Of a DNA stretch of 32,619 bases, positions 8,747-16,987 are shown piece by piece (the stretch's first letter is position 1; each line of letters opens with the position of its first letter). The position numbers were made by a program, and so were the translations under genes. Below the pieces are notes generated by a model. It was not told where the DNA came from. It did not search any database and saw only the letters and a program-made list of their open reading frames with translations. This stretch comes from Tissierellia bacterium (GTDB lineage: Bacteria > Bacillota > Clostridia > Tissierellales > Tissierellaceae): NCBI GenBank assembly GCA_012520755.1, contig JAAYNS010000007.1:1-32619 (forward strand), read 5' to 3'.

Positions 8747-10087
8747 TCATTTTCTATACACATAATGTAGTATGCCTATAATAAAACCTAAGGCTGCCAA
8801 GGATGTCCAACCAAAACCATAGTCAAATAACGGTAAATAGGCATCGGCATAAGTTAATATTGGTTTAATAGCTTTATACTCCTTTATAGGTTCTGGTAAT
8901 GCGTTTATGAAATCAAACATGGCAGGAACTATTGTGAACCCAATAGTCCATTTGTAAATTATTTCATTCTTCTTTATTATTGGAGCCATCAAAGATAATA
9001 TTATCAAAACTATTGCTAAAGGGTAAGAGAACATTAGCACTGGAATTGATAGTTGTATTATTTTATTTAGCCCGAAATTAGCAATAACAAATGACACTAT
9101 TGTAAATAGTATTGCATAATTTCTATAAGATAATGATTTTGGAAATAATACAACAAACATTTCTGAACATGAAGTAATAAGGCCAATAGCAGTTTTTAGA
9201 CAAGCAACTGTTACTATTGCTGCTAATAAAATCTGTCCAAATAAACCAAAGTAATAATTACTTGCCATAGATAGTATTAGTCCGCCATTAGAAGCAGGGC
9301 TTAAACTACCTAAACTAGTTGAACCTAAATATGCTAGGGAAGCATAAATAACTGCCATTCCTATACTTGCAACAACGCTAGACTTCATTGTTTCTTTAGC
9401 AATTGATTTGGGGTTTGATATTCCTAGTTTTCCAATGTTTGATACTATAACTATAGCAAATGCCAACCCAGCTAAAGCATCCATAGTATTATATCCATCT
9501 AAGATTCCAGTAGTGAAAGATCTACTAATATAGTTTCCTTGTGGTGCAAAATCACTTGCATTTCCCATAGGCTTTATAAAACAAACAATCAATAAAATTG
9601 ATAATAGTATTACAAATGTTGGATTAAGATATCTACCTATCCAATCTATTATTCTTCCTGGTCTCAATGAATAGTAAAGTGTGAATATAAAGAATAACAA
9701 AGAAAAAACAAATAATCCTATACTATAATATTCAGTACTAATAAATGGATGGATCCCTACTTCAAATGCTACTGTTGCAGTACGTGGTATTGCAAACAAT
9801 GGGCCTATTGTCAAATATAACAAACAAGTAAAAAACACTGCATAAGCAGAACTTACAGGTTTTGCCATATCGTATAAGTTTTCACTTCTAGAAATACCTG
9901 ATGCAACAACTCCTAGCATTGGTAATCCGACACCAGTTATTAAGAAGCCAATTGTGGCTCTTATGTAATTGCTTCCAGCTGCTTGCCCCATTTGAACTGG
10001 AAAAATAATATTACCTGCTCCAAAAAACAATCCAAAAAGTAGTGAACCTATCAAAATATTTTGTTTAAGCGTTAGTTTTTCTTCCAT
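8747..10087 (-). CDS. brnQ: Branched-chain amino acid:cation symporter BrnQ
   Basis: An inner-membrane LIVCS-family transporter for leucine, isoleucine and valine. The 446 residues contain about twelve hydrophobic segments. The conserved N-terminal stretch, LFGLFFGAGNIIFPVQMG, is characteristic of the family, as is the later PGRIIDWIGRYLNP. The ATG has GGAG upstream. The gene is first in a close series with polC and the NimA-like gene. The upstream gap to the divergent exporter is 132 bases and contains a TATAAT on the minus strand as a possible -10, with no convincing -35. Uptake of branched-chain amino acids fits an amino-acid-fermenting lifestyle. Confidence 0.93.
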   Translation of the reverse strand: MEEKLTLKQNILIGSLLFGLFFGAGNIIFPVQMGQAAGSNYIRATIGFLITGVGLPMLGVVASGISRSENLYDMAKPVSSAYAVFFTCLLYLTIGPLFAIPRTATVAFEVGIHPFISTEYYSIGLFVFSLLFFIFTLYYSLRPGRIIDWIGRYLNPTFVILLSILLIVCFIKPMGNASDFAPQGNYISRSFTTGILDGYNTMDALAGLAFAIVIVSNIGKLGISNPKSIAKETMKSSVVASIGMAVIYASLAYLGSTSLGSLSPASNGGLILSMASNYYFGLFGQILLAAIVTVACLKTAIGLITSCSEMFVVLFPKSLSYRNYAILFTIVSFVIANFGLNKIIQLSIPVLMFSYPLAIVLIILSLMAPIIKKNEIIYKWTIGFTIVPAMFDFINALPEPIKEYKAIKPILTYADAYLPLFDYGFGWTSLAALGFIIGILHYVYRK

Positions 10088-10219
10088 TTTTTGTATCTCC
10101 TATATCTTTTTTTATTAATGCCCTCTTATTATACAATAAAATCCTTATTAATAGTGCTATTTCTGAAATTTTCTGTTAGAATATATTAATGGCAACTGAT
10201 CAATAAAGGAGAAATCAAT

Positions 10220-11149
10220 ATGAGTTTAATAAAAGGAGAAATATTTTTAACTTTAACTGCTATTATTTGGGGGACATCATTTGTATCCCAAAAACTAGGA
10301 ATGGATTATCTAGAACCATTTACTTTTGGTGCTGCTAGATTTTTATTAGGAGCCCTAATACTAATTCCAATAATTATTTATTTAGATAAGAAAGAAAAAA
10401 CTAATGACAATAAAGCTGAAACAAAATCTAATTACAAAAATAAAGATTTAGTAATAGCTGGCTTGATTTGTGGCGTTGCATTATTTTGTGGTGCTTCCTT
10501 ACAACAAATAGGGCTTATTTATACATCAGCTGGAAAATCAGCTTTCTTAACTACCTTATATATAGTGTTAATCCCTATTTTTGGCCTCTTCTTGAAAGAA
10601 AGGATTAATGGTCAAATCTGGATAAGCGTTATTCTTGCTACTATAGGTTTATACTTTTTAAGTATTAATGAAAATTTCACTATGAGAAAAGGAGATGCTA
10701 TAGTATTACTTGCTACTGTTTTCTGGGCAATTCAAATTATTGTGGTTGGTAAGTACGCATCAAGAGTTAATAGTTTAAAACTATCTGTCTTCCAATTTGT
10801 AGTCGCAGGTATATTATCAATCATTTCTGCTTTAATATTTGAAGAGCCAAATCTTAAGACTATTATAGATTGCGCAGGCCCAATATTATATACAGGAATA
10901 ATGGTAGTTGGAGTGGCTTATACTCTTCAAATTATAGGTCAGAAAACTACACCACCAACTACTGCTTCCATAATTATGAGTACGGAGTCAATTTTCGCAG
11001 CAATAAGTGGAGCACTTTTTTTAAATGAAATCATGTCATTAAGAGAGTTGTTTGGAAGTATTTTAATGTTTGCTGCAGTTATCCTAACACAAGTAAAATT
11101 TCCTGAAAGAGAAATTAGAGACGTCAAAGAAGTTAATGAAGTTAATTAA
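10220..11149 (+). CDS. EamA/DMT superfamily transporter
   Basis: A 309-residue membrane protein with ten predicted helices formed by two EamA repeats (about 5-145 and 160-290). The first repeat starts with the typical WGTSFVSQK pattern. A charged cytoplasmic-like insert (KKEKTNDNKAETK, about residues 56-70) follows the second helix. The family exports amino acids or other metabolites; the substrate cannot be told. AAAGGAG precedes the ATG. An extended -10 (TGTTAGAAT) near 10175 may be its promoter. It is transcribed away from brnQ and ends in a terminator shared with the convergent gene. Confidence 0.85.
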   Translation: MSLIKGEIFLTLTAIIWGTSFVSQKLGMDYLEPFTFGAARFLLGALILIPIIIYLDKKEKTNDNKAETKSNYKNKDLVIAGLICGVALFCGASLQQIGLIYTSAGKSAFLTTLYIVLIPIFGLFLKERINGQIWISVILATIGLYFLSINENFTMRKGDAIVLLATVFWAIQIIVVGKYASRVNSLKLSVFQFVVAGILSIISALIFEEPNLKTIIDCAGPILYTGIMVVGVAYTLQIIGQKTTPPTTASIIMSTESIFAAISGALFLNEIMSLRELFGSILMFAAVILTQVKFPEREIRDVKEVNEVN

Positions 11150-11197
11150 GATAGTTTTACCTACATTTCTGCTTGTTTAGAATAATTAACCCAAAAT

Positions 11198-11238
11198 AAA
11201 ATAGGTAGCTCAGAGTAAAAGTCTAAACTACCTATTTT
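11198..11238. terminator. Bidirectional terminator between the EamA exporter and the DUF62 gene
   Basis: Perfect 11-base arms AAAATAGGTAG (11198-11208) and CTACCTATTTT (11228-11238) give A-rich and T-rich flanks in both directions. The hairpin lies between two convergent genes, so it can serve both. Confidence 0.8.
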
Positions 11239-11244
11239 GTCTTA

Positions 11245-12210
11245 TTATTTACTTATACTTACTACCCATTCAAAACCAGAGTATACGCCATATTCTTCTG
11301 AAAAATTGCCCATATTTATGGCAAATGCAGCCTTAAGCTCTGAGTTCATATATATTAGGTCCTTACCTTCTTCTACATCTCCAAAGGTATTTACATAAGG
11401 AATCTTCTTTTCATAGACTACTTGATCTTCATAAGTAATTTTTACTGTCAATTCATCTCCAATTTTCACTCCATATTCCTCGAATAATTCTCTTGGAATA
11501 CTAGTCCACATGTTTCCATATGGTTGATCAATTACAGTCATAATTCCATGTATTGCATCATCTTTTATTTCTGGTTTTTGATAATCTATAGTCACTACTT
11601 CTTTCGGTAGTTCTTTACCTACCTCTTCAAAGGTTATGGCACCTGATGCAAGCCTTGCTCCAGTATATGCATATACATCTCTTCCATGAAATGTATAGGA
11701 CTTTTCAGAGTCTTTTAATCTATTTACAGCTTCATCTATCTCTCTAATTTCTGCTATTCCATACTTTTCAGCAACTAATGTAAGTGTACCATTATCTGGT
11801 GTTACAAAATATTGGCCAGCTTCTGTTTTTAATACTACAGACTTTCTATCTGTCCCTACCCCTGGATCGATAACCGATACGAACACTGTTCCCTCTGGCC
11901 AATATTCAGCAACTCCACTTAACCAGTATGCACCTTCCCAAATGTTATACGGTTCAATTTCATGAGTTAGATCAAACATCTTCAGTTTCGGGTTTACTCC
12001 AAAAGCTACACCTTTCATTGATGCAACAGCATCATTTTTTACCCCAAAATCAGTCTGAAAAACTAATGCCGAAGTATCAACACTTAATCTTGTTTCTTTT
12101 ACTGCAGGTTCTGCTTCTGCAAAACTTGAACATAAAGTCGGAGTCATTATAAACGATAGTGTCAATAAGAATACTACAAGCAAACTAAGTAAATTCTTTT
12201 TACCTCTCAT
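11245..12210 (-). CDS. Exported SAM hydroxide adenosyltransferase family protein (DUF62)
   Basis: A 321-residue member of the DUF62 / chlorinase-fluorinase fold group, whose cytosolic members hydrolyse S-adenosylmethionine to adenosine and methionine. Visible motifs are TDFG with D54, DPGVGTDR (115-122), PDNG (138-141) and FHGRD (174-178). Unusually, it opens with a classical Sec signal peptide: a basic MRGKK, then about 18 hydrophobic residues, with cleavage likely after an Ala near residue 31-33. The start at 12210 has AGGAGG seven bases upstream. An in-frame ATG at 12252 lacks one and would bury the signal peptide. The cysteine at 27 is not in a good lipobox. The gene is flanked by terminators and probably monocistronic. 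The family is clear; the extracellular reaction is inference. Confidence 0.85.
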   Translation of the reverse strand: MRGKKNLLSLLVVFLLTLSFIMTPTLCSSFAEAEPAVKETRLSVDTSALVFQTDFGVKNDAVASMKGVAFGVNPKLKMFDLTHEIEPYNIWEGAYWLSGVAEYWPEGTVFVSVIDPGVGTDRKSVVLKTEAGQYFVTPDNGTLTLVAEKYGIAEIREIDEAVNRLKDSEKSYTFHGRDVYAYTGARLASGAITFEEVGKELPKEVVTIDYQKPEIKDDAIHGIMTVIDQPYGNMWTSIPRELFEEYGVKIGDELTVKITYEDQVVYEKKIPYVNTFGDVEEGKDLIYMNSELKAAFAINMGNFSEEYGVYSGFEWVVSISK

Positions 12211-12381
12211 ATCAAATCCTCCTAAAGTATATTTTATATAATTATAGCACAAGATTTCTATTTAAGGTAAATGTTACCAAATATTATTAAAGACATCCTA
12301 TTAATTTAATACCTTTATTGACTTGTCAATATTTAAGGTATAACATAATTATAAACTAATATTATAACTTGGAGGTTGAAA

Positions 12382-12564
12382 ATGAAAAGCAAGACAAACT
12401 GTGATAATTGTGTATATTATGATTTTGATGATGAACTTGATTATTATGTATGTATGATGAAGTTAGACCAAGATGAAATGGAGCAATTCATGAATTATAG
12501 ATTTGATAATTGTCCATACTTTAAACTTTATGACGAATATAAAACCGTAAAAAAGCAAAACTAG
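12382..12564 (+). CDS. Small four-cysteine protein (DUF6472-like)
   Basis: A 60-residue acidic protein with C7, C10, C24 and C44 in the pattern CDNC...YYVC...NCPYF, resembling small clostridial proteins of the DUF6472 kind and probably binding a metal ion. The start ATG has GGAGG six bases upstream; a TTG two codons earlier touches that site and is unlikely. Upstream, TTGACT near 12318 is -35-like, but the nearest -10 is only 15 bases away, so the promoter is uncertain. The function is unknown. Confidence 0.75.
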   Translation: MKSKTNCDNCVYYDFDDELDYYVCMMKLDQDEMEQFMNYRFDNCPYFKLYDEYKTVKKQN

Positions 12565-12631
12565 CATGTTCTTTGGTCATTACTTTTTGATTACCTTTAA
12601 TTACAGCTATCTTGTCCATGGACTTCACAAA

Positions 12632-12666
12632 AGCAAATTCCTTGTCAATTTGCTAGCTTTTGTTTT
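12632..12666 (+). terminator. Terminator after the four-cysteine protein gene
   Basis: AGCAAATT (12632-12639) pairs with AATTTGCT (12647-12654), followed by AGCTTTTGTTTT. It is a modest hairpin with an interrupted T-run, about 70 bases past the stop codon. Confidence 0.45.
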
Positions 12667-12728
12667 CATTTTTTATAATCACCGGCCTTCACCGACTAGT
12701 TTACACTCATGCTGAGCGAACTATAATA

Positions 12729-12756
12729 AAAGCCCGGCTACTAAGTAGCTAGGCTT
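12729..12756. terminator. Bidirectional terminator
   Basis: AAAGCCCGGCTACT and AGTAGCTAGGCTTT pair at 12 of 14 positions with almost no loop beyond the arms, with A/T flanks on both sides. It lies just past the stop of the minus-strand 168-residue gene, which is its most likely user. Confidence 0.65.
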
Positions 12757-12772
12757 TACTTTAAAAATCTAA

Positions 12773-13279
12773 TTATTCTTTATCATTTTCAATATCATTT
12801 TCAACTTTATTGTTTCTATAGATAAATACTCTTGTTCCGTCACCCAATTCCGATTCTTCTATTTCTTCCCCATTAATAAATGCAGTTCCATCACCATTTA
12901 CTTGAATATCCAAATTTTGTCCACCTGCTGCTACCCTATATTGATTTGCAACTTCGTTTAAGGGAATGGCATCATAATCAAATGAGTCTATTATCGGTAC
13001 AACAACAATTACACTAACTTGTGTTGCATCTATTACAGAACTATTAGATTGTGCTCCAGTATTAATGTCGCCCCCCTCTACTCTATTGTTTTTTAAAGTT
13101 TGTTCATTCTCTTGTTCTACAGAAATTGTATTGGAGTTATCTATAATAAAAGTTTTACTAATAGGATTTTTGAAACATTTTTTTCTACTTGGAAATAGAC
13201 ACCTTCCTAGGGACTGCATACTAATAAAGTTTTCGTCTTCTGTTTCTGTTACCCAATAAATATTACGTGGTTTACACAT
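12773..13279 (-). CDS. Hypothetical protein, 168 residues
   Basis: I do not recognise this family. The N-terminal third has three or four cysteines and basic residues (C2, then LGRCLFPSRKKCFKN). The middle is Asn/Gln/Ser-rich (about 50-80), followed by a beta-prone segment VSVIVVVPI. The C-terminal part reads like a small beta domain: VNGDGTAFINGEEI, then an acidic tail. There is no signal peptide or membrane segment. The start ATG has AAGGAG seven bases upstream and codon usage is like its neighbours, so it is a real gene. The 251 bases upstream hold no convincing promoter. A structural or spore-surface protein is possible but only a guess. Confidence 0.7.
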   Translation of the reverse strand: MCKPRNIYWVTETEDENFISMQSLGRCLFPSRKKCFKNPISKTFIIDNSNTISVEQENEQTLKNNRVEGGDINTGAQSNSSVIDATQVSVIVVVPIIDSFDYDAIPLNEVANQYRVAAGGQNLDIQVNGDGTAFINGEEIEESELGDGTRVFIYRNNKVENDIENDKE

Positions 13280-13471
13280 AAAAATACTCCTTTCTTGTAT
13301 TTTTAGTTTCGCATAGATTTGCTCAACATATTTATCTTATTGTTTAGCAAGATATACACTATAACTCATAAGTTGGTTAATATTTAAATTTTCTTATCAA
13401 GTTTTAATATATAAAACTCTTATAATATAATATGAAATGTATAAATTTAAGTGAAAGATATTATTACATAA

Positions 13472-13506
13472 AAAAACTACTTATTTTATATAAATAAGTA
13501 GTTTTT
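13472..13506. terminator. Strong terminator after the PrsA-like gene
   Basis: A perfect 15-base stem, AAAAACTACTTATTT (13472-13486) with its complement (13492-13506), and a five-base loop lie 25 bases past the stop of the foldase gene. The arms end in A and T runs, so it can act in both directions. Confidence 0.8.
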
Positions 13507-13530
13507 CAAAATATTGGTTAGCTTTTTTTC

Positions 13531-14445
13531 TTAATCTGCTTTTTCTTGATTTATTGACTTTGGATCTGAAATCTCGCCAGTTATATTGTTAACAATTTTA
13601 TACTCTCCTAGCTTTTCTGTATACCATTGGCTATATGCATCATTTATTTTTGATTGAAACAATGCATCTTCTACATCTTTTATTTTATCTTCAAATACAG
13701 CTTCTTCTCCTTCATTATAATCATCTAATTTAATTATATGAAAACCAAAGTTTGTCTCTACAGGTTCACTTATCTCATTTATTTCCATTGAAAATACAGC
13801 TTCTTCAAAAGGTGCAACCATTTGTCCTCTTCCAAAGTAACCTAAGTCTCCACCATTTTCACTATTTGACAAATCTTTTGAATACTCTTTTGCTAATTTA
13901 GCAAAATCTTCACCATCATTTAGCTTAGATTTTACTTCATCAGCTATTTCTTTAGTTTCTACAAGGATATGACTTGCTTTGACCTGCTCTGGTTGATCAA
14001 ATGATACCTTATTACTTTCAAAGTACTCTTTCTTTTCTTCGTCAGTTATTTCAATATATGGAGCTAACAACTTTTTTAGCTTTATATTAGTCTCCGTATC
14101 ATTCTTTATATCATCATAACTATAACCAACATAAGTAAGGAAATTCTTAAACTCTTCTTCTCCACCATAATATTCTTCCATTTCAGTTAGTTCAGCTTCT
14201 ATTTCCTCATCAGTTACTTCTATATTTAGTTTTTTTACTTCTAGTTCCATAATCTTTTCAGCAATTAATGCATTCAGAACTTGTTGACCATTTTGAGCTA
14301 CTAATTGATCATAATATTCATCTTTAGTAATCTTTTCATCGTTAACTCTTGCTACTACAACTTCTTGTGAACAGCCTATAAGACTAATTGCCAATATTGT
14401 AATAACTCCAACAATTAGTAGACTTTTTATAAATTTTGATTTCAT
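13531..14445 (-). CDS. PrsA/SurA-type peptidyl-prolyl isomerase lipoprotein
   Basis: An extracytoplasmic foldase anchored by a lipid. A lipoprotein signal peptide is followed by lipobox SLIGC with C25. The N-terminal SurA-like chaperone region (about 30-140) is followed by a parvulin domain (about 152-241) with the motifs KASHILV, NGGDLGYFGRGQMVAPFEEAVF and FGFHIIKL. It is 304 residues long, normal for PrsA. The start at 14445 has GAGGGG six bases upstream and begins exactly with the signal peptide; an in-frame ATG at 14469 would add eight residues without a ribosome site. It would help exported proteins fold at the membrane-wall interface. It appears monocistronic. Confidence 0.93.
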   Translation of the reverse strand: MKSKFIKSLLIVGVITILAISLIGCSQEVVVARVNDEKITKDEYYDQLVAQNGQQVLNALIAEKIMELEVKKLNIEVTDEEIEAELTEMEEYYGGEEEFKNFLTYVGYSYDDIKNDTETNIKLKKLLAPYIEITDEEKKEYFESNKVSFDQPEQVKASHILVETKEIADEVKSKLNDGEDFAKLAKEYSKDLSNSENGGDLGYFGRGQMVAPFEEAVFSMEINEISEPVETNFGFHIIKLDDYNEGEEAVFEDKIKDVEDALFQSKINDAYSQWYTEKLGEYKIVNNITGEISDPKSINQEKAD

Positions 14446-14548
14446 TAAGTACCCCTCTCTTATTATCAATAGTTACTATTCATTATTACATATTATAATG
14501 AACTAAATATGTTAATTTAATGATTATTAAGTGAAAAAAGATAGGCAT

Positions 14549-14585
14549 AATAAAATGGCTATCGGATTTTCTCTCTAATAGCCAT
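14549..14585 (-). terminator. Terminator after the BusR-like regulator
   Basis: ATGGCTAT (14555-14562) pairs with ATAGCCAT (14578-14585), followed on the minus strand by TTTTATT. It lies about 40 bases past the regulator's stop codon and closes the oxidoreductase-regulator unit. Confidence 0.6.
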
Positions 14586-14625
14586 ATTACCATAGATTTA
14601 TCTTTCCTACAATATTTAGTAAGAA

Positions 14626-15252
14626 TTAGTTTTCATTTTCTAAGAATTCTTTAACTGCATCATAGACTTTTTCATCACCTATTACTAACAATACATCCTC
14701 TAATTCAAAGGTATTATAAGGGCCCGGTGAAAGAATAGTTTCATTGTTTCTTCTAATTCCTACTATAGTGCCACCAGTGTGTTGCCAAAAGTTCACATGA
14801 CCTATAGATTGACCAATAAAAGTACACTTTTCGGTGACTTCTATTTCATATGGAGTAATTGCTGTAGTATTGCTATACCTACTTGAATAATCTATGATTT
14901 TATCTATAGTTAATAAGATTTCTTGTCCTAATTGATATTTTTGTTCAAGCAAAGATTGTAAGGTAGCTTTATAAGAAGCAACACTCTCAATATTTTTGAA
15001 TTTATTTATATACTTAAAAGCTTTATCTTTTGATAAAACTTTAATACCGCTGCCCCTATATGACTTAACTACATCTACGTCTTCTAAGAGTTTAATTGCT
15101 CTTCTAACCGTTTCAGGAGATACATTATACATTCCAGCTAATGTTGATCTTCCATGAATTCTATCTCCTTCTTTATAATCTTCCTTGTATATCATATTAG
15201 CAATATCTAGTGCAATTTCCTCATATTTTGACATTAAACTCTTATCATACAT
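14626..15252 (-). CDS. GntR-type regulator with C-terminal RCK_C (TrkA-C) domain, BusR-like
   Basis: A 208-residue transcription factor. A GntR winged helix (about 5-75, with SPETVRRAIKLLEDVDVV and the wing RGSGIKV) leads through a helical linker (about 80-125) to an RCK_C domain (about 130-206, TFIGQSIGHVNF...GTIVGIRRN...LEDVLLVIGD). This architecture and length match BusR of streptococci and lactococci, a c-di-AMP-responsive repressor of osmolyte uptake. Direct evidence here is only the domain order; ligand and targets are inferred. GGGAGTG precedes the ATG. The gene lies 48 bases downstream of the oxidoreductase alpha-subunit gene on the same strand with no terminator between, and no potassium or betaine transporter is next to it in this window. 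Confidence 0.85.
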   Translation of the reverse strand: MYDKSLMSKYEEIALDIANMIYKEDYKEGDRIHGRSTLAGMYNVSPETVRRAIKLLEDVDVVKSYRGSGIKVLSKDKAFKYINKFKNIESVASYKATLQSLLEQKYQLGQEILLTIDKIIDYSSRYSNTTAITPYEIEVTEKCTFIGQSIGHVNFWQHTGGTIVGIRRNNETILSPGPYNTFELEDVLLVIGDEKVYDAVKEFLENEN

Positions 15253-15300
15253 CTATTACACTCCCTAATATTATGATAGATATATATTAACACTAAATAG

Positions 15301-16968
15301 TTAAATTAACAAATCTAGCCTTTGGACTATTTCATCTCCACTTAAGGGCCGACCATCATATTTTAATATTCTGTCAGTACATTTCAAATCTGTAAATTCT
15401 TTAATTAGGCTTTCAAGTTGACCAGTAGAATTATGTTCTATATCTATTATCCTTTTTGCATTTCTACCTAATTCATTTAGTTTATTTGTAGGGAATGGCC
15501 AAATATCGCCATATATTAGTGCTCCTATGGAAAGGCCTTTTTCATTTAATCTATTAACTGCTTCTTTAACAGCCCCATATGTTGCCCCCCAACAAACTAT
15601 TAGGTTTTCAGGACTATCTGAACCTATAAACCAAGGCTCTTGAATTTCTTCTTTTAAACTATCTATTTTTCTAGCCCTTTTATCAACCATTTTTACCCTG
15701 TTATCAGCATCTTCGTCAATATTCCCATATTCATTATGCTCATGACTATCTACTAAGACTACTTGCCCTTTGATTTGGCCTGGTATTAATCTTGGGGATA
15801 TACCATTTTCTGTAAATTTGTATCTCTTATATCTTTCCTCAGTCACATCTGATTCTGTAGCTAAATGTCGTTCTATAGTAATCTTGCTGAAGTCAAAAGG
15901 TTCGTGTGTAATATTATAATTAGTCAAATACTCCTCAGTCATTAGGAGTACAGGAATTTGATATTTGTCTGCTAAATTAAATGCCCTTGCTGTTTGATAA
16001 AATGCATCTTCAGGTGACCTTAATGCTATTACCATCCTAAGGAATTCCCCATGTCCTGCATGTATCATAAATCTGAGATCTGCTTGCTCTGTTCTAGTTG
16101 CAAAGCCTGTTGCAGGACCTGTTCTTTGGGCATTAAACACTACTATTGGAGTCTCTATTATCCCCGCAAGACTCAAGGCTTCAACCATAAGAGCAAAACC
16201 ACCCCCTGATGAACCAGTCATTGCCCTTACACCAGCATATGATGCACCTAATGCCATGTTTAACGCTCCTACTTCGTCTTCAATTTGATCAACTACTATT
16301 CTCATTTCATTTGCATGTTTGGCAATATATGTCATTACACTTGAAGAAGGTGTCATAGGATAACCACAATAATACTTACATCCTGCAGCAATAGCTCCTA
16401 AAGCTAGTGCTTGATTACCGTTAATTAATATATTATTGTCTTCTCTTTTATCTATATTATATTTTCGCTCAAGTAATTCATAGCCTCTTTCTAAAGCTTG
16501 TCTATTAACTTCAAATATCTTTGGTGCAAGTTCATCTTCTAGTACTTTCTTACCAAGCTCTAAAGGCAAGCCCAAATAGTTTAATATTGCTCCTAGTCCT
16601 ACAGAAGAAGCCACCTTATCATTGTTTAAACTCTTAGCTGTTTCAACAAGGGGTAAATATATATAATCTTCATCCGTTGAAATATTCTTATCTAATATCA
16701 CTACTCCATCTTCTTTTAATCTATCTTTATGAAATTCTACAGATTCCTGATTAAAGGCATAAATCATATCTAGCTTTGTTGAGTAACTTGTAACAGGCTT
16801 ATCAGAAAATCTTATCTGCATAAAATTGTGACCGCCTCTTACCATTGACATAAAATTTTTATAAGTAAATACATGATACCCATATCTTTTTATTATTCTT
16901 TCTAGAAGGCCAACAGTTGTATCAATTCCTTGTCCAGCTGCTCCACCTATTAGTATTGTATAGTCCAA
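15301..16968 (-). CDS. korA: 2-oxoacid:ferredoxin oxidoreductase, fused gamma/alpha subunit
   Basis: A subunit of a thiamine-diphosphate enzyme that oxidatively decarboxylates a 2-oxoacid to its acyl-CoA and reduces ferredoxin. The 555 residues begin with a gamma domain (about 1-175, GGAAGQGIDT), followed by the pyrimidine-binding domain (about 190-410, with YPMTPSSS, the acidic stretch DQIEDEVGALNMALGAS and QRTGPATGFATRTEQ) and the C-terminal transketolase-like domain. The start appears to be a TTG (16966-16968) with AGGTGA six bases upstream. It follows the beta gene by 19 bases, an inverted order compared with the usual alpha-beta. Substrate is most likely 2-oxoglutarate or branched-chain 2-oxoacids; the two cannot be separated by eye, so the symbol is tentative. 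Confidence 0.88.
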   Translation of the reverse strand: MDYTILIGGAAGQGIDTTVGLLERIIKRYGYHVFTYKNFMSMVRGGHNFMQIRFSDKPVTSYSTKLDMIYAFNQESVEFHKDRLKEDGVVILDKNISTDEDYIYLPLVETAKSLNNDKVASSVGLGAILNYLGLPLELGKKVLEDELAPKIFEVNRQALERGYELLERKYNIDKREDNNILINGNQALALGAIAAGCKYYCGYPMTPSSSVMTYIAKHANEMRIVVDQIEDEVGALNMALGASYAGVRAMTGSSGGGFALMVEALSLAGIIETPIVVFNAQRTGPATGFATRTEQADLRFMIHAGHGEFLRMVIALRSPEDAFYQTARAFNLADKYQIPVLLMTEEYLTNYNITHEPFDFSKITIERHLATESDVTEERYKRYKFTENGISPRLIPGQIKGQVVLVDSHEHNEYGNIDEDADNRVKMVDKRARKIDSLKEEIQEPWFIGSDSPENLIVCWGATYGAVKEAVNRLNEKGLSIGALIYGDIWPFPTNKLNELGRNAKRIIDIEHNSTGQLESLIKEFTDLKCTDRILKYDGRPLSGDEIVQRLDLLI

Positions 16969-16987
16969 TCTTTTTCACCTACCCTTT

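Noticed and set aside
12253-12375. TTGACTTGTCAA palindrome as promoter or operator of the four-cysteine protein gene
   Set aside because: The -35-like TTGACT has its best -10 (TATAAC) only 15 bases away, and the six-base dyad alone is too short to call an operator.
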